This document shows, one piece after another, positions 5,653-10,181 of a stretch of 10,181 nucleotides of DNA. The notes below the pieces were generated by a model that searched no databases, was not told where the DNA came from, and worked only from the letters and a program-made list of their open reading frames with translations. The DNA is taken from the NCBI GenBank assembly GCA_005788935.1, contig SYAK01000296.1:1-10181 (forward strand), in the 5' to 3' direction. This DNA comes from Pseudomonadota bacterium (GTDB lineage: Bacteria; Myxococcota; UBA9042; PHBI01). The stretch's first letter is position 1. Every line of letters begins with the position of its first letter. The translations under genes and the position numbers were made by a program.

Positions 5653-6249
5653 ATGTCTGCACTTTCGACCCGACGCTTCAGCCAGGCTGCCGCCGCCCTC
5701 GCCCTGTCGTCGTTGCTCGTCTTGGCGCCGGCCTGTGATGCAGGGCCAACCTGCGAGCCTTCCCCCGCAGGGGTGCTCATCCCGGTCGTCGACCCTGAGC
5801 TCTGGCGCCTCGCCGAACCGGAGGAGGACCCGTGGCGGACCTTCCGGCCAGCCGACATCAGCTGCCCGGAAGGATCACGGAGCTCGGAGGACTTCGCCGA
5901 GATGCCGTCCTTCGGCGTCGACACAGGCCTCTGCCCGTACACGACCGTCACGCAGCGGACCGGAAGCGCGATCTGTGAAGGCGAGTCGCTCTACATCTGG
6001 CTCTGGCGCTTCCAGCTGACTGGGCCCGAGGGGGCCGAAGCGACGATGGCCGTGGCGCTCGGGGACGCGGTCGTTTGGGAGCAGGTGGTGCCGATCCCCG
6101 CCCGCAGCGCGCTCGTGGCGGTCACCGTGCCAGTCCCGCCGACGCCGGCGGGCACCCCGATCCACTTCCACGTGCGCAATCACGGCGACAACACCTATCA
6201 GCTGTTGGACCTGGCGCGCTGCCGCGGAACGTGCTCGCCAGGTCCATGA
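5653..6249 (+). CDS. Putative secreted lipoprotein with six further cysteines, 198 aa
   Basis: I do not recognise a named family. Residues 1-27 are a clear export signal: RR at 7-8, a hydrophobic AAAALALSSLLVLA core, then APAC with Cys28 as likely lipid site (the lipobox is imperfect, with Ala at -3 and Pro at -2). Six more cysteines follow at 34, 71, 94, 108, 190 and 194, an even number that would allow three disulfides. Residues about 112-190 alternate hydrophobic and polar residues like a beta-sandwich, ending HFHVRNHGDNTYQLLDL. GAGG at 5644-5647 is well spaced from ATG 5653. It starts 18 nt after the racemase-like gene and so probably shares its transcript. It ends 10 nt from the convergent gene's stop. 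Function unknown. Confidence 0.72.
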   Translation: MSALSTRRFSQAAAALALSSLLVLAPACDAGPTCEPSPAGVLIPVVDPELWRLAEPEEDPWRTFRPADISCPEGSRSSEDFAEMPSFGVDTGLCPYTTVTQRTGSAICEGESLYIWLWRFQLTGPEGAEATMAVALGDAVVWEQVVPIPARSALVAVTVPVPPTPAGTPIHFHVRNHGDNTYQLLDLARCRGTCSPGP

Positions 6250-6259
6250 AGGCCCGGCG

Positions 6260-8143
6260 TCACTCCGGGTCGCGGCACGAGGCGCCGGTCACCCAGAAGC
6301 TGCCGCTCGGCAACGTGCGACGCTTGTCCTCGATAGCGAAGGCCTGCGGCAGGTTGTTGTCGAGCCACGCCGCGATCATGGCGTTGTAGCTGGCCGTGGC
6401 GATCTTCGTGCCGTTCGCGGCGCAGAGCGTCATGGTCTCGGCCATCGCGTCATCGTTGGCGAAGCGGACGTGCGTCGCGCGGCCTCGCGGCTGGCCCTCC
6501 CGGCGCGTCTTGGGCTGAATGATCACGAAGCCGCCAGCCTCGCCCGGGCCCTCTTCCCGGGCGGTCGTCCCCCAGTGGTCTACGATGTCCCAGCCCTGGT
6601 CCACCACGCGCTGCCGGAAATGCGTAATATCACCAAGCACGTAGCCCGGAACGTCCGCGTAAGCGACGGGGTTCGACGAGATGGTCACGTCTTCCTGGTC
6701 CGCGAGGACGAGGACGGGCGTCTCGAGGTGGTGCATCAGGATGTGGTTGCGATCAAAGCACTGGGGCGCGCCGACGCCGTGTTCGGCCTCGCAGGAGACG
6801 TCGCGGAAGACCCCGCGCGTGCTGAAGCTCGTGTGCCCGCGACCGCCGGGCTTGTAGGCCGCGTCGGAGCACGCCTCGTTCGCGACGCCGTCCCCGTTCT
6901 CGGGCAGGCCGCAGAGCCCGGTGACATGGTAGGGGTGCGCGAAGATGTTGAAGCCCTCGGGTGCGCCAGCCTGGTAGCGCGCCTCATTGTCGAGCATTAC
7001 CGGGAAGTTGCCATCGACCGCGATACGCACGTCGAGGTCGGGCCCCGCGATGCTGCGCAGCTCCTCAGCGAGACGGTCACCGGCCATGACGACCCACATC
7101 GATGCGTCCGAGGAACCTGAAATCACGACGGTCGTCGCGTCGGCTAGTGACGGCATGTCCGGCGTGCCATCTCCGTCGAGGTCGCGACCGGCGTTCGTGG
7201 CCATCGCGTGGAAGGCCGCGCTCCAGGTCGCAAGACCACGATACCAGACGGGGACCCGCGACTCGGCGGTCGCGACGGGGACCCCGGGGTAGCGCTCGGC
7301 AAACTCGGGCGGGACGCCGTTGGGCGCTGAAACGACCTCCGTCGCGTCGCTGGCGGCGTCGGTGCAGCGCTCGAAGCGGACGCGGTTGACAGCGGCGTAG
7401 GGCCGCGCCGCGTCGCCGCTCATGACGCCGCCGGGGTTGTTGAAGGCGGAGGCCGGGCCCTCGGGGTGGAGCGTGCTCATGGCGAGCTTGAAGGCGTTGT
7501 CGCCGAAGCGGTAATCGGCCCAGCAGGACGCGCCTTCGCAGGGGCCACCCTCGCCCCCGAGGTGGAACCACCAGACGGTCGAGGGGCCGCCTGTCGTCGC
7601 GGGTCGCGCGTAGATCAGCGGACGTGTGCCGTCGACGCAGACGGCCTCATCCTCGGCGCATGCGTCACCACCGTCGGCGCAGCGCGGCAGGAAGGCGCCG
7701 CGGAGGCAGCTCGGGTTGGCAGGCGTCGTCCCGCAGGCCGGGTCGAGATCGGCCAGGTCTGGCGGGGTGTCGTAGAGGCGGTCGCGGCAGGCGTTCGGGC
7801 TCTCGCCAGCCGCGCACAGGCCGGGCCCGGTCGTACGGCGCAGCTTGCCGACAGGCGCCGCGAGGGCCGCCGTGCAGTCGGTGGCGCCGCCCAGCTCGGC
7901 GACGCGGAGCGCAAAGAGGCTGTTGCAGCCCGCGATCCAGACCGGGAGGCCGCTGCTGGTGTCCGACCCCGCCGGGGCGGTGTCGGCTCCCGGGGCGACG
8001 GCGGCGTCGATCGTTGAGGTGGTCCCGTCGGACGCGGTGTCCGAGAGGACTGGCGTCACGTCCGCGTCAGGCTGACGGGGATTCCGGTCCCCGCACGCAA
8101 GCAGGGTGACGGCCGAGATGGCCGCGGCGGGGATTCGACGCAT
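6260..8143 (-). CDS. Lipoprotein, pectinacetylesterase-like alpha/beta hydrolase candidate, 627 aa
   Basis: The signal peptide MRRIPAAAISAVTLLAC has a good lipobox (LLAC, Cys17). Residues 18-66 are an Asp/Thr/Ala linker typical of surface lipoproteins in this kind of genome. The body resembles pectinacetylesterases (PAE family): VWWFHLGGEGGPCEGASCW (190-208) for the LxGGGxC strand, FNNPGGVMSGD (234-244), a nucleophile-elbow candidate VISGSSDASMW (340-350, Ser345), then IAVDGNFP (Asp377), and late histidines (467, 471, 472). The usual GxSAGG is GSSDAS here, so activity is uncertain. DLDGDGTPD (321-329), an EF-hand-like calcium loop, sits just before the elbow. It has 18 cysteines besides Cys17, which fits an exported, disulfide-rich protein. 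ATG 8143 is chosen because it opens the signal peptide and has AGGAG seven nt upstream. It is convergent with the preceding gene. The substrate is unknown. Confidence 0.65.
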   Translation of the reverse strand: MRRIPAAAISAVTLLACGDRNPRQPDADVTPVLSDTASDGTTSTIDAAVAPGADTAPAGSDTSSGLPVWIAGCNSLFALRVAELGGATDCTAALAAPVGKLRRTTGPGLCAAGESPNACRDRLYDTPPDLADLDPACGTTPANPSCLRGAFLPRCADGGDACAEDEAVCVDGTRPLIYARPATTGGPSTVWWFHLGGEGGPCEGASCWADYRFGDNAFKLAMSTLHPEGPASAFNNPGGVMSGDAARPYAAVNRVRFERCTDAASDATEVVSAPNGVPPEFAERYPGVPVATAESRVPVWYRGLATWSAAFHAMATNAGRDLDGDGTPDMPSLADATTVVISGSSDASMWVVMAGDRLAEELRSIAGPDLDVRIAVDGNFPVMLDNEARYQAGAPEGFNIFAHPYHVTGLCGLPENGDGVANEACSDAAYKPGGRGHTSFSTRGVFRDVSCEAEHGVGAPQCFDRNHILMHHLETPVLVLADQEDVTISSNPVAYADVPGYVLGDITHFRQRVVDQGWDIVDHWGTTAREEGPGEAGGFVIIQPKTRREGQPRGRATHVRFANDDAMAETMTLCAANGTKIATASYNAMIAAWLDNNLPQAFAIEDKRRTLPSGSFWVTGASCRDPE

Positions 8144-8171
8144 CGGGATGCTCCTGCAACGTGGGAGGCGC

Positions 8172-8200
8172 AGGCTACCCAAGGCTCCGGAGCACGGCAA
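8172..8200 (-). promoter_or_regulatory. Weak candidate promoter of the PAE-like lipoprotein gene
   Basis: On the minus strand, TTGCCG (8195-8200) and TAGCCT (8172-8177) are 17 nt apart. A start of transcription would fall near 8165, about 20 nt before the ATG at 8143. The -10 is poor (3 of 6), so this is only a candidate. Confidence 0.2.
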
Positions 8201-8314
8201 GTGCCGGTGGAGACGGACGAAGGAAATCAGGCTGTGTCCCGAGCAGGGCGAGATGCGCGACAACTCGAGGCCACGGGCGCGGACGTCGGCAATGGACCTG
8301 GCAGCGGCGAGCGC

Positions 8315-8340
8315 GGGCGGGTCGCGAAAGGCGACCGCCC
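8315..8340 (-). terminator. Hairpin after the Spy-like gene, possible terminator
   Basis: GGGCGGGTCGC (8315-8325) pairs with GCGACCGCCC (8331-8340), with one bulged G and the loop GAAAG. It lies 13 nt after the stop of the minus-strand gene at 8354-8887, a usual place for a terminator. There is no T-run, so it could act with Rho or simply protect the 3' end. The rest of 8144-8353 shows nothing else I can support. Confidence 0.35.
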
Positions 8341-8353
8341 CGTCGACGTCACG

Positions 8354-8887
8354 TCAGTCGTCGAGTTCAGGCCCGTCCGCGTCGGGACCGGGACCATGGC
8401 CGCGCTTGTGCCTGCGGACCTCCTGCATCGCGACCATGAGGCGGGCGCGCTCGCGGGCCGAGAGCAGCTTGCCGACCGCCTCGCGCTGCGCCTTGTGGAG
8501 GGCGTGCCCCTGCTCCCGCAGCCGGTCGGCCGTGGCGAGCGCCCTCATGTAGGCCACGTCGTCGGAACCGTCAGCCTTCACGAGCGCCACGATGGCCTCC
8601 CGCGCAGCCCGCATCTCCTGCCGAAGCGTCTGGCGCTGCGGCTTGAAGCTCGCGCGGACCTTCTCGACCTCGGCCACGCGGGCGTCCGTGAGCCCCACAC
8701 GCTCCTTCAGGACACGGGCGTGCAGCGCCGCGATCTCCTGCTGGCGGGCCTCCCGGCGGGAGCCGTCGGCACACGGGCCGGAGCCGTCACAGGGCGGACG
8801 GGCCGCCGCATCGCGGGCGGCTCCGGCCAAGGTCGCGCCGAGCACAGCGGTCATCACGACCGCCTTGAAGCAGGAAAATACGCTCAT
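8354..8887 (-). CDS. Spy/CpxP-like periplasmic protein (LTXXQ-type), 177 aa
   Basis: Spy, CpxP, ZraP and CnrX are small all-helical periplasmic proteins that act as chaperones or as metal/stress sensors. Residues 1-30 are a signal peptide (hydrophobic 9-24, AAAR end). A Cys pair CDGSGPC (33-39) follows. Residues about 44-160 are nearly all helix-forming and charged, with GLTDARVAEVEKVRASFKPQ forming the first half and LLSARERARLMVAMQEV (141-157) at the place of the LTXXQ motif. The end, RRHKRGHGPGPDADGPELDD, is basic then acidic, with histidines that might bind metal. AAGGAG is seven nt before ATG 8887. It lies 60 nt downstream of the anti-sigma gene, the context in which sensor proteins of this fold (such as CnrX with CnrY and CnrH) occur. 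Sequence identity to named members is low, so the call rests on layout, composition and context. Confidence 0.7.
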   Translation of the reverse strand: MSVFSCFKAVVMTAVLGATLAGAARDAAARPPCDGSGPCADGSRREARQQEIAALHARVLKERVGLTDARVAEVEKVRASFKPQRQTLRQEMRAAREAIVALVKADGSDDVAYMRALATADRLREQGHALHKAQREAVGKLLSARERARLMVAMQEVRRHKRGHGPGPDADGPELDD

Positions 8888-8947
8888 GTTTCACTCCTTT
8901 GATTAAGATGCCACGCAGGCACCGTGTCGAACACCGGGGACACAGGG

Positions 8948-9394
8948 TCAGCTGTCGCCAAGCGCGGCCTCGTAGGCGGCTTGCAGCGCCTCGAGCTCGT
9001 CGTCTTCAAGGGACTCGAGGTCGTCGGCGGCGAGGCCGTCCTCGAGGGCGGCCGCGAGGTCCGGAACGAGGCCGTCCTCGAAGGCCGCCTCGGGGGCCGC
9101 CGCGGCGAGGACCTCGAAGACGGGCTCGCCCGCAGTCAGGGGCTCGGGGCTGCGCCCGGGCAAGGACGCGTCGCTCGAGGAGAGCGCGGCAAACATCAGC
9201 GCGGCCGCCGCGAGGAGCCCGCCAGGCACGAGCCAGCGGGGGCGCACCGCGAGGCGACGCTGACGCGGAACGGCCCTTGCCTGGGAGAGGAGGCGGTCAA
9301 GCGCCGCCGCGTCGGGCTCGCTGGCTGTCGCGTCGAAGGCGGCTTTGGCGCGCGCCTCGCGGCCCTCGTCGAGGTCGAACGGGTCGTGGCTCAT
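8948..9394 (-). CDS. Putative single-pass anti-sigma factor, 148 aa
   Basis: The protein has a cytoplasmic N-terminal part of about 50 residues with a helix AAALDRLLSQARA (29-41), a basic RQRRLAVRPR stretch (45-53), one transmembrane helix (about 54-72), and a strongly acidic tail (about 104-148, including DDLESLEDDELEALQ). By the positive-inside rule the tail is outside the inner membrane. No zinc anti-sigma HxxxCxxC motif is present, and there are no cysteines at all. Its ATG overlaps the stop of the sigma gene (ATGA, 9391-9394), the usual arrangement of a sigma factor with its regulator. The anti-sigma role is therefore inferred from position and topology. The acidic tail could contact the basic parts of the Spy-like protein encoded next. 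Regulated cleavage is possible but no protease site can be seen. Confidence 0.68.
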   Translation of the reverse strand: MSHDPFDLDEGREARAKAAFDATASEPDAAALDRLLSQARAVPRQRRLAVRPRWLVPGGLLAAAALMFAALSSSDASLPGRSPEPLTAGEPVFEVLAAAAPEAAFEDGLVPDLAAALEDGLAADDLESLEDDELEALQAAYEAALGDS

Positions 9395-10044
9395 GGTATC
9401 GCTCCCGGACTCGGGCGGGGCGCGCCAAGGATCGCACCGCGGTGGAGGGTCGGTGTCACGCCGCCGACGGGCTGCAGACCCGCTGGCTCACGTGCGAGGC
9501 GGGCGTCGAGCTCGGCGAGGCCCTGGTGAACGAGGACGCGTACCGAACCCTCGGTCGAGTCAATGGCGGCGGCGATGTCCCGGTCGGACAGACCGCCGTC
9601 GAGCCGCAGGACGAGCGCCTGACGCCGCTTCTCGGGCATCGCCGCGAGGCCGGCTTCGATGGTGGCCTTCAGGCGGCGGGCCTCGAGGAGCTCGTCCGGC
9701 CGGGCCGGGCGTTCCTCGGACAGGGCGGCGCCGTGGGCCTCCTCCCGCCCGCCGCGACGGCGCTCCCCGCGCGCGAGCGTCGCGGCGCGTCGGACGACGA
9801 AGCCCATCAGGAACGCCGCGATCGGGGTGCCGGTACGCACCCCCCCCAACCGCTCCCAGCCGAGCGTCAGGGCCTCCTGGACGGCGTCCTCGGCCACGGT
9901 CGCTCCCGCGAGGCGTCCCGCCACGCGATGCATCGCCACGAGATGCGGCCGCACGAGGCGCGCGAAGGCCTCACCGTCGCCAGCGCGGGCCTGCGCCACG
10001 AGGCGCGCTTCAAGGGAGACCAACTCGGGAGTTCCATCGTTCAC
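9391..10044 (-). CDS. ECF-type RNA polymerase sigma factor, 217 aa
   Basis: Region 2 lies at about 17-95: AQARAGDGEAFARLVRPHL opens it, and ATVAEDAVQEALTLGWERL matches the D-[AV]-x-Q-E-[AT]-[FL]-x-x-x-W core that binds polymerase and melts the -10. Region 4 lies at about 124-184: MPEKRRQALVLRLDGGLSDR leads into the helix-turn-helix DIAAAIDSTEGSVRVLVHQG that reads the -35. A Pro/Gly-rich tail of about 30 residues (188-217) follows, longer than in most ECF factors and of unknown use. The start is GTG at 10044; the ribosome binding site is weak, and an in-frame TAA upstream excludes a much longer form. It is the first gene of the minus-strand sigma / anti-sigma / Spy-like unit, and a nested palindrome sits 26 nt before its start. 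Its target promoters are unknown, though autoregulation is usual. Confidence 0.9.
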   Translation of the reverse strand: MNDGTPELVSLEARLVAQARAGDGEAFARLVRPHLVAMHRVAGRLAGATVAEDAVQEALTLGWERLGGVRTGTPIAAFLMGFVVRRAATLARGERRRGGREEAHGAALSEERPARPDELLEARRLKATIEAGLAAMPEKRRQALVLRLDGGLSDRDIAAAIDSTEGSVRVLVHQGLAELDARLAREPAGLQPVGGVTPTLHRGAILGAPRPSPGAIP

Positions 10045-10069
10045 GTGTGCTTCATGCCGCCGTTCGGGG

Positions 10070-10108
10070 GTCCGTTAACGGAACGGACGGCGATGCACGT
10101 CGATTTCC
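10070..10108 (-). promoter_or_regulatory. Candidate promoter and operator of the sigma factor operon
   Basis: TCCGTTAACGGA (10071-10082) is a perfect 12-bp palindrome. It is nested with a second inverted repeat, GTCCGTT (10070-10076) / AACGGAC (10082-10088), and a tandem AACGG AACGG. On the minus strand, GGAAA (10104-10108) and CGTC (10086-10089) resemble ECF -35 and -10 elements with a 14-nt spacer, slightly short. If that promoter is real, the palindrome covers the start of transcription. The palindrome is certain; its function is inference. Confidence 0.4.
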
Positions 10109-10118
10109 AGCCGGATCC

Positions 10119-10181
10119 TCAGACCCGCTTCCGGAAGAAGCGCTTCAGCACCGGGCCGAGCTCCTCCTCGGGGGCCTCGAG
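10119..10181 (-). CDS. C-terminal end of an unrecognised protein (runs off the right edge)
   Basis: Reading leftward from the edge, one frame is open for 20 codons and stops with TGA (10119-10121). It ends LEAPEEELGPVLKRFFRKRV. The acidic-then-basic tail with a highly GC-ending codon pattern looks like a real C-terminus, on the same strand as the sigma operon and 74 nt before its start. It is too short to name. It could be chance, since only 60 coding bases are visible. Confidence 0.5.
   Translation of the reverse strand, partial: LEAPEEELGPVLKRFFRKRV

Noticed and set aside
6253..6269. CCCGG/CCGGG hairpin between the convergent genes
   Set aside because: The stem is only 5 bp, with no T-run on either strand. 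It is too weak to call a bidirectional terminator.
7466..8017. 183-codon plus-strand frame
   Set aside because: It is antisense to the N-terminal third of the PAE-like lipoprotein, whose regular cysteines and signal peptide show the true frame.
8201..8902. 233-codon plus-strand frame
   Set aside because: It is antisense to the Spy-like gene, which has a good ribosome binding site and signal peptide; the plus-strand translation has no recognisable feature.
8902..8930. Minus-strand TCGACA-N17-CTTAAT as a separate promoter for the Spy-like gene
   Set aside because: The match is fair, but transcription would start inside the gene's ribosome binding site, so it would make a poor message. Read-through from the sigma / anti-sigma genes is simpler.
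10080..10101. Plus-strand GGAAC-N13-CGTC as an ECF promoter
   Set aside because: The spacer is too short for ECF promoters, and it would point into a region with only minus-strand genes.

Overview
This is a very GC-rich, gene-dense stretch. It looks like a chromosome of the Myxococcota / deltaproteobacterial type: there are several lipoproteins with Asp/Thr/Pro-rich linkers, a transmembrane SPOR protein, and an ECF sigma / anti-sigma / Spy-like module. That taxonomic call is inference. No rRNA, tRNA, insertion sequence, CRISPR array or phage gene is visible.

Layout. (1) 1-155, minus strand: the first 51 codons of a RidA-type enamine/imine deaminase that runs off the left edge. (2) 156-629: a region with no large gene. 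It holds a candidate promoter, a small ORF (329-502) and two hairpins. The second hairpin has a perfect 15-bp stem, and its loop carries an exact 8-nt complement of the next gene's ribosome binding site. (3) 630-6249, plus strand: seven tightly packed genes that look like one transcription unit. They are a membrane-anchored SPOR protein, a lipoprotein built from 24-residue repeats, a TPR-plus-zincin protein, a cysteine-dioxygenase-like cupin, a two-domain protein (clan CD-like N-terminal domain fused to a SAM methyltransferase), an Asp/Glu-racemase-family enzyme, and a small six-cysteine lipoprotein. Several neighbours overlap by 4-8 nt (GTGA, ATGA), which suggests translational coupling. (4) 6260-8143, minus strand, convergent: a large lipoprotein distantly like pectinacetylesterases. 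(5) 8354-10044, minus strand: ECF sigma factor, then a single-pass anti-sigma candidate, then a Spy/CpxP-like periplasmic helical protein, with a nested palindrome just upstream of the sigma gene. (6) 10119-10181, minus strand: the last 20 codons of an unrecognised protein.

How they may work together. The ECF set fits an envelope-stress or metal-sensing circuit: the Spy-like protein senses outside the inner membrane, the anti-sigma spans it, and the sigma factor responds. The plus-strand cluster mixes envelope-associated proteins (SPOR, two lipoproteins) with four enzyme-like proteins that overlap or nearly abut (metallopeptidase-like, thiol-dioxygenase-like, methyltransferase fusion, racemase-like). 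I know of no described pathway with this combination, so it is the best candidate here for an undescribed system. The individual family calls are fairly firm. The joint function is unknown.
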